From Chitinophagaceae bacterium (GTDB taxonomy: Bacteria; Bacteroidota; Bacteroidia; Chitinophagales; Chitinophagaceae), in assembly GCA_003151295.1 (NCBI GenBank), contig PLXD01000243.1, positions 1 to 5,198 on the forward strand: a stretch of 5,198 nt of DNA, given 5' to 3'. Both the position numbers and the translations under genes were made by a program. How positions within the stretch are numbered: position 1 is the stretch's first letter; every line of letters begins with the position of its first letter. This document shows positions 1 through 5,198 of the stretch, piece by piece. The notes beneath the pieces are model-generated. The model made no database searches. It was not told where the DNA came from and saw nothing but the letters and a program-made list of their open reading frames with translations.

Positions 1-1067
1 ATCCTGTCATTGCCCCCGCGGATCACTTTTGCATAAACAGGCTCTCCCTGCTGGTCTATGATGTATTCTACCATGACAAAGGTTTTCACCTGTCCGTCTT
101 CGAGATCTTTTACCGCCTCTTTGCTCAACTTGTCGAGAAAGGATTGGAAAGCATCGTTGCCACCGGGGAAGAGCGGTAATTTATCTACCACCTTAGCCAG
201 GTCTTCTTCGGGGATAGGCTGCAAAATGTGCGGGGTCTTCCTCTTTGCTTTTTCAACCGGGTTCTTCTTCTCCTCCACAGTAGAAGGGATATCTTCCGTG
301 ACATATTCCCCCTTGCTGTTGATCATAACAAAGGGCGGGTCCCTATATTTTTCGAAATAGTAAAAAGCATTCCGCATGCTCCTGGCGAAAGAGGTATACT
401 CGGAAAAATTCATCAGGAATTTATTCAGGTAGTCCACGCTTCGGGGATTGTTGAAATTGACCGGGAAAATATGCACCGGAATAAAATCCTCTCCCTGATC
501 CTTGGCATAAGCCGCTAAGATATACACTTCTTCTATTTGAGAATCCGTAAGCGGGATACAGCCGATAGTCACGCAGCTCCCATGGATATAGATCTCTCCT
601 CCCGGCTGATAGGAATCGCCCAACATCCTGTCCGAGGCATTGGGATAGTTCAGGCCCAGAGAAAGATGATAAAGACTCCTGGCTTTAAACTCGTTGATAA
701 AGTAAAACCCTTCGGGGACCTGGTAATCGCCCGCCATCCGCTTGGGGCCCAGTGTACCTGCCAGGGCGCAAACTTTATAGGATTTGAATAATTTGTATTT
801 CTCTTCTTTGGTATTCTTTACCCAGACCTCCAGTTGACTATCATATTTGAAGGACCGTATGTACACGAACCGGGCAGGCCATTTTAAACCCTTTTCAGAG
901 AATTGCTTCATTAGGGTATCTTCCTTCCTTTTCAGGATTTCCCCGATTTTTGGTATAGAACGCTGATTATTTATGAAACTAAAAGAAGACCCTACATTTT
1001 GTGCAGATAGCTGTGCATTGAACAGGGTGCAAACTGCAATTATTACATGAAATCTAGATATCATCAT
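1..1067 (-). CDS. Secreted L,D-transpeptidase (YkuD/YafK-like) with TonB-C-like C-terminal segment, 3' end cut by window edge
   Basis: My reverse-strand translation gives 355 residues running off the left edge without a stop. The N-terminus (MMISRFHVIIAVCTLFNAQLSAQ) looks like a signal peptide, cleaved near LSA-Q, so the protein is probably periplasmic or envelope-bound. Residues about 68-202 resemble the YkuD/YafK L,D-transpeptidase family. The catalytic motif is IHGSCVTIGC, with His162 and the nucleophile Cys170; HGxCVxxGC is the YafK-like variant. Family members form or cut bonds to meso-DAP in peptidoglycan, and E. coli YafK/DpaA releases Braun lipoprotein. A charged linker (about 262-280, EEKKNPVEKAKRK) leads to residues 299-353, which match the Bacteroidota TonB C-terminal pattern: LFPGGNDAFQSFL, then VEYIIDQQGEPVYAKVIRGG. 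ATG at 1067 is used. An in-frame ATG at 1082 would add five residues (MSASR) and the adjacent ATG at 1064 is also possible; no strong Shine-Dalgarno decides. Catalytic family is confident; the exact reaction is not. Confidence 0.85.
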   Translation of the reverse strand, partial: MMISRFHVIIAVCTLFNAQLSAQNVGSSFSFINNQRSIPKIGEILKRKEDTLMKQFSEKGLKWPARFVYIRSFKYDSQLEVWVKNTKEEKYKLFKSYKVCALAGTLGPKRMAGDYQVPEGFYFINEFKARSLYHLSLGLNYPNASDRMLGDSYQPGGEIYIHGSCVTIGCIPLTDSQIEEVYILAAYAKDQGEDFIPVHIFPVNFNNPRSVDYLNKFLMNFSEYTSFARSMRNAFYYFEKYRDPPFVMINSKGEYVTEDIPSTVEEKKNPVEKAKRKTPHILQPIPEEDLAKVVDKLPLFPGGNDAFQSFLDKLSKEAVKDLEDGQVKTFVMVEYIIDQQGEPVYAKVIRGGNDR

Positions 1068-1122
1068 CCTGCTGGCACTCATATAATAGGGTAAAAATTA
1101 TCATTTTAGCTTGACCGGGTAT

Positions 1123-1153
1123 GAAAAGTAGATAAAGTTACTATAAAAAGCAA
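1123..1153 (-). promoter_or_regulatory. Candidate Bacteroidota-type promoter for the L,D-transpeptidase gene
   Basis: On the minus strand, TTG at 1153-1151 is followed after 20 bases by TACTTTTC at 1130-1123. This fits the Bacteroidota -33 TTG / -7 TAnnTTTG arrangement except for the last base. It would start transcription near 1116, about 35-50 bases before the possible start codons. TAACTTTA at 1140-1133 is an alternative -7 element but sits too close to this TTG. The spacer is AT-rich, so a chance match is quite possible. Confidence 0.3.
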
Positions 1154-1171
1154 CGAAAATCTGCTTTATTA

Positions 1172-1194
1172 AACCTATTAAACGGGAATAGGTT
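1172..1194 (-). terminator. Small inverted repeat downstream of hppD, possible weak terminator
   Basis: AACCTATT (1172-1179) and AATAGGTT (1187-1194) are perfect 8-base complements around a 7-base loop. The repeat lies 27 bases past the hppD stop codon, where a terminator would be expected. The stem has only two G-C pairs. On the minus strand it is followed by TTTAATAAAG rather than a clean T-run, so the hairpin is weak. It could instead be a protein-binding palindrome upstream of the L,D-transpeptidase gene. Confidence 0.35.
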
Positions 1195-1221
1195 GTTAAA
1201 AATCAAATAAATGTAAGTATT

Positions 1222-2352
1222 TCATAGGTTCCCCCTGGCAGACTGCTCCCTTTCAATCGCTTCAAACAGGGCCTTAAAATTGCCTTTCCCAAAGCTTTTA
1301 GCCCCTTTGCGTTGAATAATCTCAAAAAACAGAGTAGGTCTGTCTTCTACCGGTTTACTGAATATCTGCAATAAATATCCTTCCTCGTCCCTGTCTACCA
1401 GGATACCCAAATCCGCTAAGGGCCTGATGTCCTCGTCGATAGTGCCTATACGCGACCTGAGGTCCTGATAATAAGAAGAGGGCACCTGCAGGAATTCCAC
1501 GCCCCGGTCACGGAGTTGCGTGACGGTTTGGAGAATATCATTCGTGGCAAGGGCTATGTGCTGCACGCCCTCGCCGTTATAGAACTCGAGATATTCTTCC
1601 ACCTGCGATTTCTTTTTCCCTTCCGCCGGTTCATTGATGGGAAATTTGACATACCCGTTCCCATTGCTCATCACTTTACTCATCAATGCGGAATATTCCG
1701 TGGAAATATCGTTATCATCGAACGAGAGGATATTGCTAAAGCCCATGACCTCTTCATAGAAATTCACCCAGGGATCCATCTGGTTCCAGCCCACATTGCC
1801 CACGGCATGATCTACATACTGCAGGCCGGTGGAAGGAGGATTATAGGCTGTCTTCGTTTCCCTGTACCCGGGCATGAACGGCCCGGAATAATTATTTCTT
1901 TCAACGAAGAGATGGACCGTTTCCCCATAGGTATAAATACCGCTGAGAACCACTTCTCCATATCTATCGGTGAAGCAGGCAGGTTCCATATAGCTCTTTC
2001 CGCCTCGCATGGTCGTTTCTTTCCAGGCGCTTTTCGCATCGTCTACCCGGAGTGCGAGCACTTTTACGCCGTCGCCATGCAAATAGACATGGTCGGCAAT
2101 CGGATGCCCTGTACGTAGGGCTGTCGTAAATACAAAGGTCAGTTTGTTCTGGCGGACCGCGTAGCTGACCCTGTCTTTGATGCCCGTTTCGGGGCCTGCA
2201 TAGGCCAGCGACTGAAATCCAAAAGCGGATTTGTAATAATGAGCCGCCTGCTTGGCGTTGCCCACATAAAACTCTACATAATCGGTTCCCTGCAAGGGCA
2301 GGAAATCGGCTTCCCCCGGTTGCCGGCTATTCGCCGCTAATAAAGTTGACAT
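1222..2352 (-). CDS. hppD: 4-hydroxyphenylpyruvate dioxygenase (HPPD)
   Basis: Fe(II) dioxygenase that converts 4-hydroxyphenylpyruvate to homogentisate with loss of CO2, in cytosolic tyrosine and phenylalanine breakdown. With the ATG at 2352 the protein has 376 residues, normal for the family. It shows two vicinal-oxygen-chelate halves: a degenerate N-terminal one (about 20-155) and the catalytic C-terminal one (about 175-350). The three iron ligands are visible: His182 in YVDHAVGNV, His265 in GVQHIAL and Glu344 in TLFFEIIQR. The closing helix motif FGKGNFKALFEAIEREQ near the end is also typical, as is the substrate-pocket stretch SALMSKVMSNGNGYVKFPINEP-like around 221-242. The reading frame extends two codons further to a TTG at 2358, but ATG 2352 (MSTLLAANS) is the more likely start. 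No homogentisate dioxygenase or other tyrosine-pathway gene is in view. It is divergent from purK and has its own promoter candidate. Confidence 0.97.
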   Translation of the reverse strand: MSTLLAANSRQPGEADFLPLQGTDYVEFYVGNAKQAAHYYKSAFGFQSLAYAGPETGIKDRVSYAVRQNKLTFVFTTALRTGHPIADHVYLHGDGVKVLALRVDDAKSAWKETTMRGGKSYMEPACFTDRYGEVVLSGIYTYGETVHLFVERNNYSGPFMPGYRETKTAYNPPSTGLQYVDHAVGNVGWNQMDPWVNFYEEVMGFSNILSFDDNDISTEYSALMSKVMSNGNGYVKFPINEPAEGKKKSQVEEYLEFYNGEGVQHIALATNDILQTVTQLRDRGVEFLQVPSSYYQDLRSRIGTIDEDIRPLADLGILVDRDEEGYLLQIFSKPVEDRPTLFFEIIQRKGAKSFGKGNFKALFEAIEREQSARGNL

Positions 2353-2381
2353 ATCCAAATAGATTTAAAATCAGGAAATAA

Positions 2382-2412
2382 CAAATATGGATCAGTAAAT
2401 AACATACGACAA
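2382..2412 (-). promoter_or_regulatory. Candidate hppD promoter
   Basis: On the minus strand, TTG at 2412-2410 is followed after 20 bases by CATATTTG at 2389-2382. This matches the Bacteroidota -33 TTG / -7 TAnnTTTG pattern in the TTTG half and in spacing, but not in the leading TA. A start site near 2375 would give a leader of about 20-25 bases before ATG 2352. The -33 element lies inside one copy of the direct repeat at 2407-2447. Confidence 0.4.
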
Positions 2413-2447
2413 GACCGGTAGTATATAATACGCGGTAAGACCCGTAG
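2407..2447. repeat. Imperfect 15-bp direct repeat overlapping the hppD promoter, possible operator
   Basis: CGACAAGACCGGTAG (2407-2421) and CGGTAAGACCCGTAG (2433-2447) agree at 12 of 15 positions. Their starts are 26 bp apart, separated by an AT-rich 11-bp spacer (TATATAATACG). The hppD-proximal copy covers the proposed -33 TTG and the other lies just upstream, an arrangement used by regulators that bind tandem sites. HPPD genes are often induced by aromatic amino acids, so regulation is plausible, but no regulator gene is in the window and the match may be chance. Confidence 0.35.
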
Positions 2448-2475
2448 AGTTAGGTAGAAAATGAACGATCCCGGA

Positions 2476-2568
2476 TCAGGAAGCCGCATCCATCGCAAGC
2501 GCTTCCATGAGCAGGAAGTAGTCCAACCGCTTGTCATCGAAAATTTTATGTGGGTAGTCCGGGTGCAT
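2476..2568 (-). CDS. Possible 30-codon micro-ORF between hppD and purK
   Basis: I do not recognise this product. ATG at 2568-2566 opens 30 codons to TGA at 2478-2476. The peptide starts MHPDYPHKIFDDKRL and ends DYFLLMEALAMDAAS, a charged first half followed by an amphipathic helix-like second half. AGGA lies five bases before the ATG, a better Shine-Dalgarno than most genes here have, and an in-frame TAG stands just upstream, so it is not the tail of a longer frame. A -7-like TATCTTTA (2585-2578) precedes it. About 22 of 30 third codon positions are G or C, unlike the AT-rich DNA around it. It could be a small protein, a leader upstream of hppD, or chance. Confidence 0.35.
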   Translation of the reverse strand: MHPDYPHKIFDDKRLDYFLLMEALAMDAAS

Positions 2569-2644
2569 AATATCCTATAAAGATAAAAAAATTTCGGATA
2601 TACTAAGCCCCTCTTTCCTATCTTCACAGCACAAACCAGCAGGC

Positions 2645-3769
2645 ATGTTAAAAGTCGGAATTTTAGGGGGAGGGCAGCTAGGGAGAATGCTATTGCAGGC
2701 CGCAGCCAACTATCCGGTGGAAACCTTTGTGATGGAAAATGATGAAGAATGTCCCGCAGCGCATCTCTGCCATCATTTCACGAAAGGGGATATCCGGAAT
2801 TTCGGGGATGTCTATGAATTTGGGAAGGGATTGGACGCTATCACCATCGAGATCGAATCCGTGAATGAGGATGCCCTGGAAAAACTGGAGAGCGAGGGAG
2901 TAAAAATATACCCGAAAACGGCAGCCCTCCGGACCATTAAAAACAAGATCCTCCAAAAGCAGTTCTATGCGAAACACCAGGTGCCGACTGCCCCCTTTGA
3001 AATTACAGCCAACCTCGACGAGTTGCGGGCAAAGACCGACTTCATTCCTGCAGTGCACAAGATCGGCGCCGGTGGTTATGACGGGAAAGGCATACAGATC
3101 CTAAAGACCGCAGAAGATATCAATAAAGGTTTTGATGCGCCCAGTGTACTGGAGAAGATGGTGGCAATAGATAAAGAGATCTCGCAGATCATTGCTATCA
3201 ATGAAAAAGGAGAGATCGCCATGTATCCCTTGGTCGATATGGTATTTAACCCCGATCTGAATTTGCTGGATTACCAGATCAGTCCGGCCAACCTGCCCGA
3301 AAAAACGCTATGGAAGATAGAGGCAATTGCCATGCGGGTGGTTAAAGAATTGAAGAGCCCGGGGCTTTTCGCGGTAGAACTGTTTGTCAGCAGGCAGGGG
3401 GATGTCTTTGTCAATGAGACGGCGCCCCGGGTCCATAATAGTGGGCACCATACTATCGAAGCCAATTTCAGCTCCCAATTCGATATGCTCTGGCGGGTGA
3501 TCCTCGGCTATCCATTGGGTAATACTGCACAGATCTCGCCGTCGGCCCTGGTCAACCTCATAGGCGCAGAGGGAGCTACCGGCCCGGCCCATTATGAGGG
3601 TCTGGCTGAAGTATTGCAAATGGATTGCACTTTCGTGCATATTTACGGCAAGAAAGAGACAAAACCCGGCCGTAAGATGGGACATGTGACCATCATGGGC
3701 AAGGACACGCGTGATCTCGTACATAAAGCGCATAAGATCAAACAGGCTATAAAAGTCATCAGCAAATAA
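2645..3769 (+). CDS. purK: N5-carboxyaminoimidazole ribonucleotide synthase (PurK, ATP-grasp)
   Basis: Uses ATP and bicarbonate to carboxylate 5-aminoimidazole ribonucleotide (AIR) to N5-CAIR, in the cytosolic de novo purine pathway. The 374 residues are the usual length. The N-terminal pre-ATP-grasp domain carries the glycine-rich motif GILGGGQLGRM (5-15) and the IEIESVN segment (68-74). The ATP-grasp core has KIGAGGYDGKGI (139-150), a loop that closes over ATP. GLFAVELFV (240-248, Glu245) and NETAPRVHNSGHHT (257-270, Glu258) supply the Mg-binding acids and the substrate-binding signature. The C-terminal domain has YGKKETKPGRKMGHVT (334-349), where the KPGRKMGH stretch is typical. The ATG follows a short AGCAGG, and the protein begins at the expected place for the family. 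purE follows after 47 bp on the same strand, so the two are almost certainly co-transcribed. I found no convincing promoter upstream of it. Confidence 0.97.
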   Translation: MLKVGILGGGQLGRMLLQAAANYPVETFVMENDEECPAAHLCHHFTKGDIRNFGDVYEFGKGLDAITIEIESVNEDALEKLESEGVKIYPKTAALRTIKNKILQKQFYAKHQVPTAPFEITANLDELRAKTDFIPAVHKIGAGGYDGKGIQILKTAEDINKGFDAPSVLEKMVAIDKEISQIIAINEKGEIAMYPLVDMVFNPDLNLLDYQISPANLPEKTLWKIEAIAMRVVKELKSPGLFAVELFVSRQGDVFVNETAPRVHNSGHHTIEANFSSQFDMLWRVILGYPLGNTAQISPSALVNLIGAEGATGPAHYEGLAEVLQMDCTFVHIYGKKETKPGRKMGHVTIMGKDTRDLVHKAHKIKQAIKVISK

Positions 3770-3796
3770 ACTCCGGGAGTATGCTCCGCGGAACAA
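3770..3796 (+). other. Short inverted repeats in the purK-purE gap
   Basis: Directly after the purK stop, ACTCCGGGAGT (3770-3780) is a perfect inverted repeat. An overlapping alternative, GGAG-TATG-CTCC (3776-3787), could form a 4-bp stem with a four-base loop. There is no following T-run, so this does not look like an intrinsic terminator. It might affect mRNA processing or the ratio of PurK to PurE, but such short repeats also arise by chance. Confidence 0.25.
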
Positions 3797-3816
3797 CCAT
3801 TTAAAAGAAGATCGAT

Positions 3817-4341
3817 ATGCCCCAGGAACAACCTATTCTAGTCGGCATCATCATGGGCAGCGACAGCGACCTGCCTGTCATGAAGGCGGCTGCCGATATC
3901 CTGCAAGAGTTCGGGATCGCGTTTGAATTGACGGTCGTCTCTGCCCACCGTACCCCTTTGCGCATGGTGGAATATGCCAGCCTGGCGAAACAAAGGGGAT
4001 TGAAGGTCATTATTGCTGGAGCAGGTGGGGCGGCGCATCTGCCGGGTATGGTCGCTGCGATCACTTCCCTGCCGGTGATCGGCGTTCCTATCAAATCCTC
4101 CAACTCTATGGACGGGTGGGATTCCGTGTTATCCATATTGCAAATGCCCAATGGCATTCCCGTAGCCACGGTAGCATTAAACGCCGCGAAAAATGCGGGC
4201 ATCCTGGCTGCTACGATCATTGGCGCATTCGAGGAGGCCATCGGGAAAAAAATAGCGGACTATAAGAAGACCCTGGAGACGGAAGTATTGAAGAAAGCCG
4301 ATAAGTTGAAGGGGGAAGGCTGGCAGAATCAATTCGATTGA
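3817..4341 (+). CDS. purE: N5-carboxyaminoimidazole ribonucleotide mutase (PurE, class I)
   Basis: Moves the carboxyl group of N5-CAIR (made by PurK) to C4, giving CAIR, the next step of de novo purine synthesis. At 174 residues it is a normal single-domain class I PurE, which forms octamers in characterised members. Visible motifs are the phosphate-binding [10 protein letters not shown] (13-22), the catalytic-histidine segment SAHRTP (42-47, His44), the glycine-rich [11 protein letters not shown] (68-78), and the [32 protein letters not shown] stretch region (90-121), whose QMPxGIPV core is diagnostic. The neighbouring purK fits class I (mutase), as class II enzymes use AIR and CO2 directly without PurK. 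The C-terminal 30 residues are lysine-rich and helical. AGAAG lies 7 bases before the ATG. It ends 14 bp from the convergent beta-helix gene. Confidence 0.97.
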   Translation: MPQEQPILVGIIMGSDSDLPVMKAAADILQEFGIAFELTVVSAHRTPLRMVEYASLAKQRGLKVIIAGAGGAAHLPGMVAAITSLPVIGVPIKSSNSMDGWDSVLSILQMPNGIPVATVALNAAKNAGILAATIIGAFEEAIGKKIADYKKTLETEVLKKADKLKGEGWQNQFD

Positions 4342-4348
4342 TCTTTTT
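4328..4348 (+). terminator. Possible weak terminator at the end of purE
   Basis: ATCAAT (4328-4333) and ATTGAT (4337-4342) form a 6-bp stem with a TCG loop, followed by CTTTTT. The stem overlaps the purE stop codon, and the T-run lies in the 14-bp gap before the convergent gene. The stem is AT-rich and thus weak, but position and T-run fit the end of the purK-purE transcript. Confidence 0.4.
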
Positions 4349-4355
4349 AATTCCA

Positions 4356-5198
4356 TTACTCTTTTTTCCCGTCTGACCGCTCTACCCTGAAGTTGTTAAC
4401 GCCTCCTTCTATCATCACCCGGTCGATCGTAAAATGAGAGTGCCCCGGCGGGAATTTACCATGGGCAGCGACCGTGTTGGTCCTTATGACCGATAACATT
4501 TTCTCCACGTACGCGACGCTGCTATCGCCCTTGTCAGGCAGCGGATAAGAGCCACTTCCGATATTATACCTGTTATTGACGAGGGAAAATTTATGTGAGT
4601 CAGAATGAATATCATAGAACGCCAGGGTGGTATCCGATGCAAGCAAGATGCCGAGATTTAACAGATCTGCGGCGCCGGAAGCGTTGGAAAAACGAAATGT
4701 CTTATGGTATTGATTATAGCAGATCTGCGTGAATACGGCTTTCCCGATGAAACTGTCTATATCGATCAAAGGGAACTGCTGAGTGACCGTATTGGCGACA
4801 ACAGCTCCATTCAGGGTGAACTCGCCGCTTCCCCGCAACGTGATAAAAGGAACATTACGACCGCACTCGTTCCAGTTATCGTACACCAATATGCGGCCTT
4901 TATTCGCGACGGCATAACAATTGGCATTGTTTACGGATACACATGCGAATATTTTAAGGATGGAAGCATTATCCCTGCCGGTACCCGTCATTTGTACGGA
5001 GTTACCCGCCGCACAATAATTATGATGCAGGTCTTCGAAGCGGAAGTCGGTATGGGAAAATCCATTGACCAGCATATTGGATCTGACGCCGTTATAGACC
5101 ATCAGTTCATCCCCATAGATGCTATTCCCTTCCTGGTCGTTGTCCTCGACGAGTATCCCATCCGCTCCCGCGGCCGCGTTAATATATAAATTCCTGAC
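4356..5198 (-). CDS. Right-handed beta-helix (pectate-lyase-like fold) protein, 5' end cut by window edge
   Basis: The frame is open from the right edge to a TAA at 4358-4356, giving the last 280 residues. The methionine codon at 5102 is internal: the 32 residues before it (from VRNLYINAAAGADG through YGDEL) continue in frame with similar composition. The sequence has the short-strand, Asn/Gly/Asp-rich texture of parallel beta-helix proteins, for example ACVSVNNANCYAVANKGRILVYDNW, FITLRGSGEFTLNGAVVAN and PLIDIDSFIGKAVFTQICYN taken as successive coils. Proteins of this type are usually secreted and often act on or bind polysaccharides, but I see no catalytic residues that define an enzyme class. 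The C-terminus (NNFRVERSDGKKE) lacks an evident type IX secretion sorting domain. The N-terminus, where a signal peptide would be, is outside the window. It converges on purE and is probably functionally unrelated to it. The fold call is fairly good; function is unknown. Confidence 0.75.
   Translation of the reverse strand, partial: VRNLYINAAAGADGILVEDNDQEGNSIYGDELMVYNGVRSNMLVNGFSHTDFRFEDLHHNYCAAGNSVQMTGTGRDNASILKIFACVSVNNANCYAVANKGRILVYDNWNECGRNVPFITLRGSGEFTLNGAVVANTVTQQFPLIDIDSFIGKAVFTQICYNQYHKTFRFSNASGAADLLNLGILLASDTTLAFYDIHSDSHKFSLVNNRYNIGSGSYPLPDKGDSSVAYVEKMLSVIRTNTVAAHGKFPPGHSHFTIDRVMIEGGVNNFRVERSDGKKE

Noticed and set aside
58..791. Three plus-strand open frames (58-360, 228-518, 537-791)
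   Set aside because: All lie antisense to the L,D-transpeptidase gene, whose frame is continuous with a signal peptide, catalytic motif and TonB-C segment.
1516..2118. A 200-codon plus-strand open frame inside hppD
   Set aside because: It is antisense to the clearly conserved HPPD coding sequence, including its iron-ligand motifs, and its product is rich in His, Arg and Ile in the way of antisense shadows.
2461..2580. A 39-codon plus-strand frame starting MNDPGSGSRIH
   Set aside because: It is codon-phase-aligned antisense to the 30-codon micro-ORF, has lower third-position GC, no ribosome site and a His/Arg-rich product.
2337..2627. A 96-codon minus-strand frame over the hppD start and upstream spacer
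   Set aside because: It overlaps the hppD start in another frame and its product is a Tyr/Arg/Leu-rich string with no family resemblance. The micro-ORF in a different frame has better start signals and codon pattern.
2353..2644. A riboswitch or purine-box type control upstream of purK
   Set aside because: The plus strand shows no recognisable purine riboswitch core or PurR-like palindrome, and no good TTG / TAnnTTTG pair at suitable spacing before purK.
3308..4241. Minus-strand frames opposite purK and purE (such as 3308-3796 and 3801-4241)
   Set aside because: They are shadows of two strongly recognisable purine genes and have no independent family features.
4704..5189. A 161-codon plus-strand frame at the right end
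   Set aside because: It is antisense to the beta-helix gene, whose frame continues past the window edge without a stop; the plus-strand product shows no domain.

Overview
The window looks like a chromosomal segment of a Bacteroidota bacterium, probably of the Chitinophagaceae or a related family. This is inferred from three things: the FPGG-type TonB C-terminal segment in the first gene, weak Shine-Dalgarno sites, and promoter candidates of the TTG / TAnnTTTG kind. No lineage marker such as rRNA is present. Most of it is ordinary housekeeping and catabolic content. I see no mobile element, CRISPR array, tRNA, rRNA or recognisable defence system.

Layout: (1) Positions 1 to about 1067, minus strand, cut by the left edge: a secreted L,D-transpeptidase/YafK-like catalytic domain (HGSCVTIGC) followed by a TonB-C-like segment. 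(2) 1083-1221: an AT-rich spacer with a promoter candidate for gene 1 and a small inverted repeat that may end hppD transcription. (3) 1222-2352, minus strand: hppD, 4-hydroxyphenylpyruvate dioxygenase, intact, best started at an ATG. (4) 2353-2644: spacer between the divergent hppD and purK. It holds an hppD promoter candidate, a 15-bp imperfect direct repeat overlapping it, and a possible 30-codon minus-strand micro-ORF. (5) 2645-4341, plus strand: purK then purE, 47 bp apart, together converting AIR to CAIR in purine synthesis; the order is opposite to the E. coli purEK operon. (6) 4356 to the right edge, minus strand, convergent with purE over 14 bp: the C-terminal 280 residues of a right-handed beta-helix (pectate-lyase-like fold) protein.

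How they work together: purK and purE form a clear two-step pathway unit. HPPD acts in tyrosine/phenylalanine breakdown and is not obviously linked to either neighbour. The two edge genes are probably envelope or secreted proteins and both are incomplete here. The items most worth a second look are the transpeptidase-TonB_C fusion, the micro-ORF, and the direct repeat over the hppD promoter. None of them amounts to a demonstrated new system.
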